Assembly: GCF_000738265.1 (NCBI RefSeq)
Contig: NZ_JFCQ01000012.1
Location: 1-64,000, forward strand
Direction: 5' to 3'
DNA length: 64,000 nucleotides
Source of the DNA: Corynebacterium jeikeium
GTDB taxonomy: Bacteria; Actinomycetota; Actinomycetes; Mycobacteriales; Mycobacteriaceae
The notes under the pieces were generated by a model, which was not told where the DNA came from, made no database searches, and saw only the letters and a program-made list of their open reading frames with translations. The stretch's first letter is position 1, and every line of letters starts with the position of its first letter. This document shows positions 1 through 8,917 of this stretch, one piece after another. A program made the translations under genes and the position numbers.

Positions 1-2147
1 ATCGGCTCGGTGTAACCAGCCGGCTGCTCCAGACCCTTAAACACCAAATCCTTCGCAGCCTGGAAAGCCACAGACTCATCAAAGTTCGGCGCCATGTTCC
101 GGTAGTTCGCATCACCAGCGTTCTGCTCATCCACCTTCGCAGCCATACGCTGCAAAGACTCCAGAACCTGCTCCTCAGTCACCACACCATGCTTCAGCCA
201 GTTAGCCAAGTGCTGCGAGTTAATACGGCAAGTAGCGCGATCCTCCATCAGATCGATGTCGTGGATATCCGGAATCTTAGAGCAACCCACACCCTGCTCC
301 ACCCAGCGAACCACATAACCCAGGATGGACTGGGAGTTGTTATCAATTTCCTCGGCGATCTCCTCAGCAGACCAATCAGCAGACTCCGCCACCGGGATAG
401 TCAGAATGTCGCCCAGGGTCTCACGACGCCCCTCGGTACGCAGCTTGTCCTGTACCTCGAAGACATCCACCTCGTGGTAGTGGGTTGCGTGCAGTGTTGC
501 ACCCGTCGGGGACGGAACCCATGCAGTGGAAGCGCCCTCCTTCGGCTGGCCGATCTTCTGCGCCAGCATGTCAGCCATCAACTCGGTCTTAGCCCACATA
601 CCCTTACCGATCTGTGCCTTACCCGGCAGACCGTGCACCAGACCAGCATCCACATTGTTGTCCTCGTAAGCCAGCTTCCACGGCGCGGTCTGCAGATCCG
701 CCTTACGCACCATCGGGCCAGCCAACATGGAGGTGTGGATCTCGTCACCAGTGCGATCCAGGAAGCCGGTGTTAATAAACGCCAGACGCTCCTTAACCTG
801 CGCGATGCAAGCATCCAGGTTGGCGGTGGTACGACGCTCCTCGTCCATCACACCAACCTTCAGAGTGAACCGCTCCAGACCCAGCAGATCCTCCACCGCA
901 CCGAACAGGTCGTTAGTGAACGCAACCTCCTCCGGACCGTGCTGCTTCGGCTTCACAATGTAGATCGAACCGTTACGGGAGTTACGCAGCGGGTTGTTCT
1001 CATCCAGACCCGGGATCGCAGCAGCCGAAGTAATAACGGCATCCATGATGCCCTCGAAGATCTCCTCGCCGTTTTGGTCCAGGATCGCCGGATTCTGCAT
1101 CAGGTGGCCAACGTTACGCACGAACAACAGGGAACGGCCGTGCAGACGCAGCTCCTGACCATCACGGGAGGTAAACACACGATCCTCGTTGAGCTTACGA
1201 GTGAAGGTCTTGCCGCCCTTCTCCACTTCCTCGGTGAGGTTGCCGGTGTTCAGGCCCAGCCAGTTGCGGTAGCCCAGGGTCTTGTCGGTTGCGTCGACAG
1301 CGGCGACGGAGTCCTCGAAGTCCATGATGGTGGAGATGGCGGACTCGAGGTTCAGGTCCTTCACGCCGGCCTTGTCGGTCTTGCCGATCGGGGACTCCGG
1401 ATCGATCTGGATGTCGATGTACAGGCCGTTGTTGTACAGCAGGATGTCAGTCGGGTTGGCCTTGTCGCCGCCGAAGCCCGCGTAGACCTCCGGGTTGCGC
1501 AGGTGCACATCATTACCGTCAATGGTGGCGGTCAGCTGGCCGGACTCCACGGCGTACTTGGTGACGTCCTTGTGGGAGCCGGACTCCAGCGGGACAACGC
1601 GGTCCAGGAACTCGCGGCCCCACTCGATGACCTTGTCACCACGAACCTTGTTGTAGCCGGTGCCCTTCTCCTGGCCGTTTTCCTCAGAGATAGCGTCGGT
1701 ACCGTACAGAGCGTCGTACAGGGAACCCCAGCGGGCGTTCGCTGCGTTCAGCGCGAAGCGGGCGTTCAGGATCGGAACCACCAGCTGCGGGCCACCGGTC
1801 GTGCCGACCTCCGGGTCGATATTCTGGGTCGTAATCTCAAAATCACCCGGCTCGTCGACCAGGTAGCCGATCTCCTTCAGGAAGGCCTTGTACTCCTCCG
1901 GATCCTGGGCACCCTTGTGCTCGGCATACCAGGCGTCCATCTTCTTCTGCAGTTCGTCGCGAGTGTTCAGCAGCTCACGGTTGCGCGGGGTGTACTCCTC
2001 GACGATCTTGCCGAAGCCATCCCAGAACTTCTCCTGCTCCTCGGCGGAATCCTTGCCAATGGCGGGAAGTACCTCAGTGTTAACGAAGTCGTAGAGAGTC
2101 TTGGCGACCTGAAGGCCGCCGGCAGTTACGCGCTCGGTCTGGGTCAT
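1..2147 (-). CDS. aceB: Malate synthase G, 3' end outside window
   Basis: Condenses glyoxylate and acetyl-CoA to malate in the cytoplasm, the second step of the glyoxylate shunt. Reverse translation gives one continuous frame of about 715 codons starting [16 protein letters not shown] and running off the left edge; the family is usually about 725-740 residues, so only some 20-25 codons are missing. The motif [12 protein letters not shown] near residue 270 is typical of the G isoform. The ATG (complement of 2145-2147) has AGGAG about 12 nt upstream. It is divergent from isocitrate lyase across a shared control region, the classic corynebacterial aceB/aceA arrangement. A long open frame on the opposite strand (189-2189) is an antisense shadow. 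Confidence 0.95.
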   Translation of the reverse strand, partial: MTQTERVTAGGLQVAKTLYDFVNTEVLPAIGKDSAEEQEKFWDGFGKIVEEYTPRNRELLNTRDELQKKMDAWYAEHKGAQDPEEYKAFLKEIGYLVDEPGDFEITTQNIDPEVGTTGGPQLVVPILNARFALNAANARWGSLYDALYGTDAISEENGQEKGTGYNKVRGDKVIEWGREFLDRVVPLESGSHKDVTKYAVESGQLTATIDGNDVHLRNPEVYAGFGGDKANPTDILLYNNGLYIDIQIDPESPIGKTDKAGVKDLNLESAISTIMDFEDSVAAVDATDKTLGYRNWLGLNTGNLTEEVEKGGKTFTRKLNEDRVFTSRDGQELRLHGRSLLFVRNVGHLMQNPAILDQNGEEIFEGIMDAVITSAAAIPGLDENNPLRNSRNGSIYIVKPKQHGPEEVAFTNDLFGAVEDLLGLERFTLKVGVMDEERRTTANLDACIAQVKERLAFINTGFLDRTGDEIHTSMLAGPMVRKADLQTAPWKLAYEDNNVDAGLVHGLPGKAQIGKGMWAKTELMADMLAQKIGQPKEGASTAWVPSPTGATLHATHYHEVDVFEVQDKLRTEGRRETLGDILTIPVAESADWSAEEIAEEIDNNSQSILGYVVRWVEQGVGCSKIPDIHDIDLMEDRATCRINSQHLANWLKHGVVTEEQVLESLQRMAAKVDEQNAGDANYRNMAPNFDESVAFQAAKDLVFKGLEQPAGYTEP

Positions 2148-2211
2148 AGTGACGTGGCTCCTCACATATCAATCGATTTACCTATCTAAAGGTCTCTACC
2201 CTCAAAGACTA

Positions 2212-2227
2212 GGTGAGTTGACTCACG
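2212..2227. promoter_or_regulatory. GlxR (CRP-type) binding site, predicted
   Basis: GGTGAGTTGACTCACG matches the corynebacterial GlxR pattern TGTGA-N6-TCACA in both inner half-sites (GTGA and TCAC, correct six-base spacing) and differs at the two outermost bases. It lies about 65 bp upstream of the aceB start, consistent with cAMP-GlxR repression of aceB known in C. glutamicum. Confidence 0.6.
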
Positions 2228-2477
2228 ATCGGTATGGAGTTGGTCATAGATCGCACTTTTCCCACCCCCACCGACGGGGATTATCGGGCAGGCTTGTTCT
2301 TCTTTTTCTTTTTGACGCCACAAGTCAGCCCGTGGCGCACCACACCTATAAGTGCAGCAAGAGAGCCAGATCACGTTCATACCTTGAGGTGTCACTAAGA
2401 AACAGTGTGGATAAGATCTTCACAAGATTTACAAAAAGAGCGACCACCCCCACACATAAATATCCCCCTGACCGGCA

Positions 2478-2505
2478 TTGACGCGGTTATTTGGGTTGGT
2501 ACTCT
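2478..2505 (+). promoter_or_regulatory. Candidate aceA promoter
   Basis: TTGACG (2478-2483) and TACTCT (2500-2505) are separated by 16 bp, a plausible sigma-A -35/-10 pair. It would give a 5' UTR of roughly 150 nt ahead of aceA. No transcription start data are available. Confidence 0.4.
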
Positions 2506-2661
2506 CGTAGGCAGAGACACGGGACGCAGACTTCACCTGAACAGTGCCGAACAACATTGTTAAGGATTTGTAGTGTGCGGTTCAGTGTCCCCCCGCCAGG
2601 AACCCCCGGGCAGGGACCATGACATAACTCTCCCCTTAATTAGTAAGGAAGTGACCCCTAC

Positions 2662-3957
2662 ATGTCGAACGTCGGCAAGGCACGTACCGCTGAAGAAATC
2701 CAGAAGGACTGGGACGAGAACCCCCGCTGGGCTAACGTCGAGCGCGATTACACCGCAGAGCAGGTCGCTGAGCTGCAGGGCACCGTTGTTGAAGAGCACA
2801 CCCTGGCACGCCGCGGCGCTGAGATCCTGTGGGAAGCAGTCAACAAGGATGACGACTCCTACATCAACGCCCTGGGCGCCCTGACCGGTAACCAGGCCGT
2901 TCAGCAGGTCCGCGCAGGCCTGAAGGCTGTTTACCTGTCCGGTTGGCAGGTTGCAGGTGACGCTAACCTGTCCGGCCACACCTACCCCGACCAGTCCCTG
3001 TACCCGGCGAACTCCGTTCCGTCCGTCGTTCAGCGCATCAACAACGCGCTGTCCCGCGCAGACGAGATCGCTCGCGTTGAGGGCGACACCTCCGTTGACA
3101 ACTGGCTGGTTCCGATCGTTGCCGACGGCGAGGCTGGCTTCGGTGGCGCACTGAACGTTTACGAGCTGCAGAAGGCCATGATCAAGGCCGGCGCTGCAGG
3201 TACCCACTGGGAGGACCAGCTGGCCTCCGAGAAGAAGTGTGGCCACCTGGGCGGCAAGGTGCTGATCCCGACCCAGCAGCACATCCGTACCCTGAACTCC
3301 GCACGTCTGGCAGCTGACGTTGCCAACACCCCGACCCTGGTTGTTGCTCGTACCGACGCTGAGGCCGCTACCCTGCTGACCTCCGACGTTGACGATCGCG
3401 ACAAGCCGTTCCTGACCGGCGGCCGCACCGCTGAGGGCTTCTACAACGTGCAGAACGGCATCGAGCCCTGCATCGCCCGTGCGAAGGCATACGCTCCGTA
3501 CGCTGACCTGATCTGGATGGAGACCGGCACCCCGGACCTGGAGCTGGCTAAGAAGTTCGCTGAGGCTGTTCGCTCCGAGTTCCCGGATCAGCTGCTGGCT
3601 TACAACTGCTCCCCGTCCTTCAACTGGTCTGCACACCTGGACGACGACACCATCGCCAAGTTCCAGAACGAGCTGGGCGCAATGGGCTTCAAGTTCCAGT
3701 TCATCACCCTGGCAGGCTTCCACGCTCTGAACCACTCCATGTTCGACCTGGCTTACGGCTACGCCCGCAACCAGATGACCGCTTTCGTGGAGCTGCAGAA
3801 CCGCGAGTTCGCTTCCGCCAAGGAGCGCGGCTTCACCGCTGTGAAGCACCAGCGCGAGGTCGGTGCAGGCTACTTCGACAAGATCGCCACCACCGTCGAC
3901 CCGAACTCCTCCACCACCGCCCTGAAGGGCTCCACCGAGGAGGGCCAGTTCCACTAA
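2662..3957 (+). CDS. aceA: Isocitrate lyase
   Basis: Cleaves isocitrate to glyoxylate and succinate, the entry step of the glyoxylate shunt, needed for growth on acetate or fatty acids. The 431-residue length matches actinobacterial ICL1. The catalytic motif KKCGH is at residues 191-195 with Cys193 as the active-site cysteine. The ATG is preceded by AAGGAAG at good spacing. Codon use is strongly biased to C-ending codons, as in highly expressed genes. It is divergent from aceB and is followed by a strong stem-loop. A 470-codon antisense open frame (2560-3972) is a shadow of this codon bias. Confidence 0.97.
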   Translation: MSNVGKARTAEEIQKDWDENPRWANVERDYTAEQVAELQGTVVEEHTLARRGAEILWEAVNKDDDSYINALGALTGNQAVQQVRAGLKAVYLSGWQVAGDANLSGHTYPDQSLYPANSVPSVVQRINNALSRADEIARVEGDTSVDNWLVPIVADGEAGFGGALNVYELQKAMIKAGAAGTHWEDQLASEKKCGHLGGKVLIPTQQHIRTLNSARLAADVANTPTLVVARTDAEAATLLTSDVDDRDKPFLTGGRTAEGFYNVQNGIEPCIARAKAYAPYADLIWMETGTPDLELAKKFAEAVRSEFPDQLLAYNCSPSFNWSAHLDDDTIAKFQNELGAMGFKFQFITLAGFHALNHSMFDLAYGYARNQMTAFVELQNREFASAKERGFTAVKHQREVGAGYFDKIATTVDPNSSTTALKGSTEEGQFH

Positions 3958-3990
3958 GCCGCTTGCTTTCAAGCGCTAGGAACTAGCTGC

Positions 3991-4008
3991 GCGGGTCATT
4001 AGACCCGC
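3991..4008. terminator. Stem-loop after aceA
   Basis: GCGGGTC and GACCCGC pair around a four-base loop 33 bp after the aceA stop. There is no T-tract, so alone it may protect the RNA 3' end and act with the second hairpin downstream. Confidence 0.45.
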
Positions 4009-4016
4009 ACACCGCT

Positions 4017-4056
4017 AGAGCCCGGTCAGCACGAATGTGCTGGCCGGGCTCTTTGC
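4017..4056 (+). terminator. Rho-independent terminator of aceA
   Basis: A 16-bp near-perfect inverted repeat (4017-4032 with 4037-4052, arms beginning AGAGCCCGG) with a GAAT loop is followed by TTGCT. It probably also marks the end of the convergent secreted-protein operon. Confidence 0.75.
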
Positions 4057-4077
4057 TAACTAACTCTTTACTAACTA

Positions 4078-4119
4078 GGCGCTAGCCACCCTGCGGCGCT
4101 AGCACCATATGGCGCTAGC
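4078..4119. repeat. Three copies of GGCGCTAGC
   Basis: The nonamer GGCGCTAGC, which holds the palindrome GCTAGC, occurs at 4078-4086, 4095-4103 and 4111-4119, spaced 16-17 bp. The last copy overlaps the stop codon of the minus-strand gene at 4115. Related GCGCTAG words occur next to other gene ends in the window (3972, 6316, 8914, 13133). Confidence 0.6.
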
Positions 4120-5425
4120 TACTGGAGGAAAGAGATCCGGTAGAACCGTTGGAGCCGCCACCGAAGAGCGCGGCGAGGCGCGCACCCAGGGACTTAAAGA
4201 ACTCCACGATGCGCTCCCACACGGTCAGAGTCTTGCCCTCCACATCCACCGTCACGATTGCGGCCGGGGACTTCACCCCCTCCTGGCTGGCATTCACCGT
4301 GATCTGGTGCCCCTTGCCCGCCGGCAGGTAGCCCAGTTCGCAGGCGAAGGAGCCTTCGGCGTCCGCAGTTGCCACACATCGAGTATCCGCCGGACCCGTA
4401 ACCTCTACGAACTGCCCCGCCGCAGCCTTGCCGCTGACACGAGCCACGTCCGTGCTCCGCAGCGGGGTGGGCTCGACGCGCACCTCGGTCGGCGCCTTCG
4501 GCAAAGCGGTGACGACGCGCGTCTTCGCCGGTGCGGAAGTCGCGCCCAGCAGGTTATCCACCGGGGCGAAGCGGGCGACGATCGACGCCTCCCCCGTGGC
4601 CTCCGGGGTCCAGTCACAGGTAGCCACGCCGTCCTCGTTGGCCTCCGCGGTGCAGAGAACCTGGCCGTTAGAAACGAACTCGACGTTGCGACCGGCCACA
4701 GTGGCTGCCTCACCGTTTGCCGGCGGCTGCGTAATCGCCAACTTGGCCTCCAGCTTCAGCGGCGCGGCCTTCTCTACAACTTCCGGCAGCGCGCTGAGCT
4801 CCAGGGAAGTCTGCGCCTTGGCGGCCTCCTGCACCTTGACAGCAGGGCCGCCGTTGAACTTGCTCGGTGCGTAGTCCTTCGAGGACTTCCCGAGCCAGCC
4901 CCTGTAGGTGTAGGCGAAACCGGACTCCAAAGGCTTTTCCGTAGAGCACTCTTCCGAGACCTCGTAGTCCAGCGTGAAGGTGTGCGGGTTCGTGGCGCTG
5001 AACTCCCAGTACCCCTTCGCCTCGGTAGAGGTGATCGTTGTGACGCCCGGCTCAGTGCTAACCGCGCTGTTCGGCAGCGGGATCGCCCCACCATCACCGA
5101 TCTGCAAGGTGGCGGAACCCGGTACGTACTTCAGGCAGGCATCGACCTTATTCTGCCAGTTGTAGATACTGTCGGTGCTTCGCTTCGTCGTAAACGTCTG
5201 CGTGTAGGTGATCTTCTGTCCCACGGAAGGCTCGGTATTGCTGACAGTTCGGGTGTAGACCGACGACGAATCGGTGTACGACTCGGAGGCTGTTGCAGCC
5301 GAAGCGCTGGGTACCACTGCGGAAGCCAACACTGTTGCCACGGCCACGCCGGTAACGCCAGCGATAGAGCCCGTGCGGGCGATGCGGACGATGCTGTGCC
5401 GCTGCACGCGGCGAGAATTATTCAT
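4115..5425 (-). CDS. Secreted protein with two Ig-like domains
   Basis: Function unknown. The 436-residue product has an export signal (MNNSRRVQRH, a hydrophobic stretch to about residue 35, ASA-type cleavage site). Residues about 40-190 form an N-terminal domain with cysteines in VDACLKY and SEECST. About 205-310 and 315-400 look like Ig-like beta domains of the bacterial Big type, each with a cysteine pair (LCTAEANEDGVATC; RCVATADAEGSFAC). The C-terminus has an amphipathic stretch (ERIVEFFKSLGARLAALF) and ends GSTGSLSSSS. I see no LPXTG sorting signal. It starts at ATG 5425 behind AGAAGAAG and lies 32 bp after the preceding gene, so it is probably the last cistron of a three-gene operon. 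Confidence 0.85.
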   Translation of the reverse strand: MNNSRRVQRHSIVRIARTGSIAGVTGVAVATVLASAVVPSASAATASESYTDSSSVYTRTVSNTEPSVGQKITYTQTFTTKRSTDSIYNWQNKVDACLKYVPGSATLQIGDGGAIPLPNSAVSTEPGVTTITSTEAKGYWEFSATNPHTFTLDYEVSEECSTEKPLESGFAYTYRGWLGKSSKDYAPSKFNGGPAVKVQEAAKAQTSLELSALPEVVEKAAPLKLEAKLAITQPPANGEAATVAGRNVEFVSNGQVLCTAEANEDGVATCDWTPEATGEASIVARFAPVDNLLGATSAPAKTRVVTALPKAPTEVRVEPTPLRSTDVARVSGKAAAGQFVEVTGPADTRCVATADAEGSFACELGYLPAGKGHQITVNASQEGVKSPAAIVTVDVEGKTLTVWERIVEFFKSLGARLAALFGGGSNGSTGSLSSSS

Positions 5426-5457
5426 TTCTTTTCTTCTTCTCTCACGTCACACTGAAA

Positions 5458-6249
5458 CTAGCTGGAAGACAGCACGCCACGGGACGAGCCCTGCATCGCA
5501 GAGGACCCCTTAGTGGAAGCCTTAGAGGACCCCTGGGCCGAACGGGAAGGCTTGACGGTGCCCTCCTCGTAGCCTGCGAATACGTAGGCTCCCTCGTTGT
5601 TGCCATCCTTAGTGCACATAATGAACGCCGCAGCGTCGAAGTCGGTGCGCGCGCCGGAACTCGGAGCTGGCAGTGCGGCCTTAACATCCACCGTGGACTG
5701 CGGGGCAACGGTGAACTTAGCGATCTGACCAGCGTGGCCCGCTACGCGGGCAGCGCTGTACTCGCCGGAAATGTCATTGCGATCCTTGTTGGCCTTACCC
5801 AGCAGCGAGCCCAGCCCCTGCAGCAGTCCGGCGGAAGAACCAAGGTTCAAAGTGCCCAGGTTGAGCTGGCCGATGAGCGGCAGCGAAGGGGTCTTCACAT
5901 CTACATTCGGAGCAACGTAGTGCAGGTTGTTGCGGTAGTACTCGACCGACTTTGCAACCAGGTCGCTGGTAGTCACGTCTCCGGCAGACGTGTCCTTGCC
6001 CTGAACACCTGCACAGGTAAAGGCCGAATCAGTGTGGTTGGTTACGGTGCCGGTAATGGCGGTAGCGGTGGCGTCCGCAGCATTAACCTTGACGCTCAGA
6101 TCCTGCTTGTCCGTAAAAACAACAACGCCAGTCGTATCCGCACCGGGAACAACATTGGCTGCGCTAGCGACCGCGCCATTAGACAGCGCCGCCACCACGG
6201 TGGTCGACAGCGCTACAGCCAGCAGGGACTTCGAAAATGTCTTTGACAT
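5458..6249 (-). CDS. Secreted protein, paralogue of next gene
   Basis: No family recognised. The product has 263 residues, a signal peptide (hydrophobic core about residues 8-28, cleavage near VASA) and no further membrane segment. It aligns with the neighbour encoded at 6320-7117 over its length: a beta-rich N-terminal part (GVVVFTDKQDLSVKV), a shared FTCAG/FRCAA cysteine, a SVEYYR/AVNYYR motif, SAARVAGHAGQIAKF, and a second cysteine before a YVFAGYEEGT/YIFAGYQPGT motif. The two conserved cysteines could form a disulfide outside the cell. The last 35 residues are rich in Ser and Gly and end GVLSSS. ATG 6249 has AGAGGA about 8 nt upstream. Confidence 0.85.
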   Translation of the reverse strand: MSKTFSKSLLAVALSTTVVAALSNGAVASAANVVPGADTTGVVVFTDKQDLSVKVNAADATATAITGTVTNHTDSAFTCAGVQGKDTSAGDVTTSDLVAKSVEYYRNNLHYVAPNVDVKTPSLPLIGQLNLGTLNLGSSAGLLQGLGSLLGKANKDRNDISGEYSAARVAGHAGQIAKFTVAPQSTVDVKAALPAPSSGARTDFDAAAFIMCTKDGNNEGAYVFAGYEEGTVKPSRSAQGSSKASTKGSSAMQGSSRGVLSSS

Positions 6250-6319
6250 GGGGAATTCCTCTCGAGGACGAATGAATCGAGGAGTAATGAAACTTGGAAC
6301 TTTGGGGAAGCACTAAGCG

Positions 6320-7117
6320 CTAGCGGGAGGAAGAACCCAGCAGGCTAGACGGTGCGGAACCGGCCGGACGGGAAGATCCAGCGGTAGCGGGAGCCGGCTT
6401 GGTACCCGGCTGGTAACCGGCGAAGATGTAAGACTGCTTCGGGTCTGCGGTGACATCGGTGCAGTAGAGCAGGGCACCAGCGGCGAATTCGGTGCGCTCC
6501 CCGTTGCCCGGCGCGTTCAGCTTGACGGTGAACTCCTGGGTAGCGAGGGGCTCCAGATCAAAAGGAGCCAATTCTGCGGTGTGACCAGCCAATCGTGCCG
6601 AATCCCACTGGCGTGCCAGAGAGGCGCGGGTGGCAATGTCCTTGCCGAACAGGCGGCCCAGGCTGCCAGCGGGAACGTACTTCAGGAAAGGAGTCGTGGG
6701 AACTACGCCCAGGATGGGGGCAGCTACACCGTCCTTTGGGGAAAATGGCTGTTCGCGGTAGTAATTCACAGCCTGGGAGACGATGTCGGAGGTGACTACC
6801 GCATTGGGCAGCTCGGCGGGCTTGGAATCCTTCGGTGCAGCGCCCGGGGCTGCGCAGCGGAACTTGTGGTCATAGGTGTTCTTTACCGTGACCTTGACGG
6901 TGCCGCTGGCGGCATCGGCTGCTTCTACGTCAACCTTGACGCGGGGACTATCAGTAACCACGACGGTGCCGTCGGCCGACGCGCCTGGCAGCTGGCTCAC
7001 CAGGGTATCTGCAGAGGCAGGGGTCAGCGCCACAGTGCCGCAGGCTGCCACGGCGGCTACGCTAGCAACGCCGATGCGGGTTACTCGGCGGGAAATGGAA
7101 AGGGGGAAACGGATCAT
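6320..7117 (-). CDS. Secreted protein, first of the paralogous pair
   Basis: No family recognised. The product has 265 residues with a signal peptide (RRVTRIGVASVAAVAACG, cleavage near TPASA). It is a clear paralogue of the protein at 5458-6249 and shares both cysteines and the (I/V)FAGY motif close to the C-terminus. It ends in a Ser/Pro/Gly tail finishing LLGSSSR. It is probably the first gene of the minus-strand operon; 70 bp separate it from the second gene. The AT-rich 200 bp upstream, shared with the divergent ramB, should hold its promoter. Confidence 0.85.
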   Translation of the reverse strand: MIRFPLSISRRVTRIGVASVAAVAACGTVALTPASADTLVSQLPGASADGTVVVTDSPRVKVDVEAADAASGTVKVTVKNTYDHKFRCAAPGAAPKDSKPAELPNAVVTSDIVSQAVNYYREQPFSPKDGVAAPILGVVPTTPFLKYVPAGSLGRLFGKDIATRASLARQWDSARLAGHTAELAPFDLEPLATQEFTVKLNAPGNGERTEFAAGALLYCTDVTADPKQSYIFAGYQPGTKPAPATAGSSRPAGSAPSSLLGSSSR

Positions 7118-7336
7118 TCGGACGGGCTCTCTTTCAAGTCAGTCTTACTGCATCACACCGACGGATACAGTCGAGGACATATTACCCACACAAGGTCAAA
7201 TACGCAGTGCTCAACAGGGGGGTAAAAGCGCCGATAAAACCCCCTTTTCGATATAAAGCATAAGAAAAGACAGTTATATCGCTAAATATATCCAGCAGAC
7301 TTCCCTCTGAAAGCCATGAATATACTGATGGGCACC

Positions 7337-8866
7337 ATGGGCAAACGGATTGAACACACACAGGGAACGGAGCACGCAGCCAGCCCTGCAGGCAATACAG
7401 AACGCAATGCAGAGCGCCCCTTCGTCGGCTCCCGCTTGCGCCAACTACGCAAAGAGCGCGGAATCTCCCAGGCTCGCCTGGCCGAAATCCTGGATCTTTC
7501 CGCCAGCTACGTCAACCAGATCGAACACGACGGGCGCCCACTGACCGTCGCCGTCCTCGAGCGCATCACCGCAGCCTTCGGCATCGACCCGACCTTCTTC
7601 GCCGATCAAGATTCCACCCGCCTTCTCGCGGAAATCCAGGACGTGACCCTGGACCCGGAAATCAGCCCCACCCCGGCGGACGTTACCGAACTGGCAGCGC
7701 TTGTGAAGAACCACCCGGACCTCGCCCGCGCCTTCGTGGATCTGCACTCCCGCTACCGCAACGTTTCGGACACCCTGTCGCTGCTCACAGAAGAACGCGT
7801 GCAGGGCTCCGCCATCCTCTCCATCACGCCCAAGGGCGAACTCTTCGGTCGCGCCTCCGGCCCCGAGGCGTTCTCCATGCCCCATGAGGAAGTCCGTGAC
7901 TTTTTCTACGCCAGGCAGAACTACATCGATGTTCTAGATGTGGCGGCGGAAAAGTTGGCGTCCAGAATAAACATCGGGGCGAACCAGATACACCACACAG
8001 AACAGATCCTCGCCGAGCGCCTGCAACAAGTGCACAAGGTGGAGGTGATTTACTCGCGCGACCTGGGCGATACGCAGCATAAGTTCGACCCGAAGCGAAA
8101 GACCCTGCACGTGTCGGCGAAGATGCGCCCCGGGCAGATCGCGTTCCGGCTGGCGACGGAGCTGGCGTACCTGGAAGCCGGAACGACAATCGACTCGCTA
8201 GTGGAGCTGGGACACTTCCAATCCGAAGAAACCCGCGCGCTCGCCCGGCGCGGCCTGGCCAGCTACTATGCCGCCGCACTGTTGCTGCCCTACCGGCAGT
8301 TCCACAGCTCCGCGGAGGAATCGCGCTACGACCTAGAGTTCCTCATGCGCGAATACGGCGTGGGGTACGAGACGGTCTGCCACCGCCTGTCCACCCTGCA
8401 GCGCCCCAGCCTGCGCGGCGTGCCCTGGACCTTCGTGCGCGTGGATCGCGCGGGCAACATGTCCAAACGTCAGTCTGCGACGGGGCTGCACCTATCGAAC
8501 TCCGGCGGCACGTGCCCGCTGTGGAATGTGTACGAGACGTTTAGCTACCCCGGCAAGATCATGCGCCAGATCGCGCAGATGCCCGACGGGCGGACGTACC
8601 TGTGGATCGCCCGCACAGTGAACCACCACCGCGCGGCGTGGGGGCAGCCGGGGAAGATGTTCGCCATCGGACTGGGCTGCGAGCTGCGGCACGCCGACCG
8701 CACAGTGTACTCGGACGGGCTGGATCTGAAGGACACGTCCGCGGCGGTGCCGATTGGCTCTGGCTGCCGATTGTGCCCGCGCGAGAACTGCCCGCAGCGC
8801 GCCTTCCCGCCGATCAACCGCACGGTGGAAATCGACCCGCACCGTTCGAGCGTGTCGCCGTATTAG
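7337..8866 (+). CDS. ramB: Transcriptional regulator RamB
   Basis: A DNA-binding regulator of acetate and glyoxylate metabolism; in C. glutamicum RamB represses aceA, aceB and others. The N-terminus carries an XRE-type helix-turn-helix ([20 protein letters not shown], then [17 protein letters not shown]), the middle resembles an IrrE/ImmA-like segment, and the C-terminus has the cysteine-rich end [15 protein letters not shown] of the short-chain fatty acyl regulator family. I prefer ATG 7337 ([10 protein letters not shown], 509 residues) because known RamB proteins begin MGK; in-frame ATG codons at 7316 and 7328 are alternatives, and none has a strong ribosome site. Linkage to lpd and aceA supports the call. 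Confidence 0.88.
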   Translation: MGKRIEHTQGTEHAASPAGNTERNAERPFVGSRLRQLRKERGISQARLAEILDLSASYVNQIEHDGRPLTVAVLERITAAFGIDPTFFADQDSTRLLAEIQDVTLDPEISPTPADVTELAALVKNHPDLARAFVDLHSRYRNVSDTLSLLTEERVQGSAILSITPKGELFGRASGPEAFSMPHEEVRDFFYARQNYIDVLDVAAEKLASRINIGANQIHHTEQILAERLQQVHKVEVIYSRDLGDTQHKFDPKRKTLHVSAKMRPGQIAFRLATELAYLEAGTTIDSLVELGHFQSEETRALARRGLASYYAAALLLPYRQFHSSAEESRYDLEFLMREYGVGYETVCHRLSTLQRPSLRGVPWTFVRVDRAGNMSKRQSATGLHLSNSGGTCPLWNVYETFSYPGKIMRQIAQMPDGRTYLWIARTVNHHRAAWGQPGKMFAIGLGCELRHADRTVYSDGLDLKDTSAAVPIGSGCRLCPRENCPQRAFPPINRTVEIDPHRSSVSPY

Positions 8867-8867
8867 T

Positions 8868-8912
8868 GCTGGTTCCTGCGGCGCTGGTTCCTATGGCGCT
8901 GGTTCCTGCAGT
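8868..8912. repeat. Three 15-bp tandem repeats
   Basis: GCTGGTTCCTGCGGC, GCTGGTTCCTATGGC and GCTGGTTCCTGCAGT follow each other directly in the 51-bp gap between the convergent ramB and membrane-protein genes, followed by GGGCGCTAG. There is no hairpin with a T-tract here. Function unknown. Confidence 0.7.
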
Positions 8913-8917
8913 GGGCG

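Larger units (their letters stand above)
2148..2661. promoter_or_regulatory. aceB-aceA divergent control region
   Basis: This is a 514-bp gap between the divergent glyoxylate-shunt genes. I see a GlxR-like palindrome near aceB, two ACCCCCA elements (2264-2270 and 2446-2452) that fit the loose RamA consensus, a pyrimidine-rich tract ending in TGACGCC (2295-2320), an inverted repeat AACAACATTGTT at 2550-2561, and a candidate aceA promoter. In C. glutamicum, RamA, RamB and GlxR all act on these promoters; I did not find a convincing RamB site. No gene is supported inside the gap. Confidence 0.7.

Noticed and set aside
189..2189. Plus-strand open frame of 666 codons
   Set aside because: It is antisense to malate synthase; the minus-strand frame has full family similarity and this one gives no recognisable domain.
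2560..3972. Minus-strand open frame of 470 codons over aceA
   Set aside because: Produced by the strong codon bias of aceA; its composition (rich in Gly, Val, Leu, Gln) has no domain pattern.
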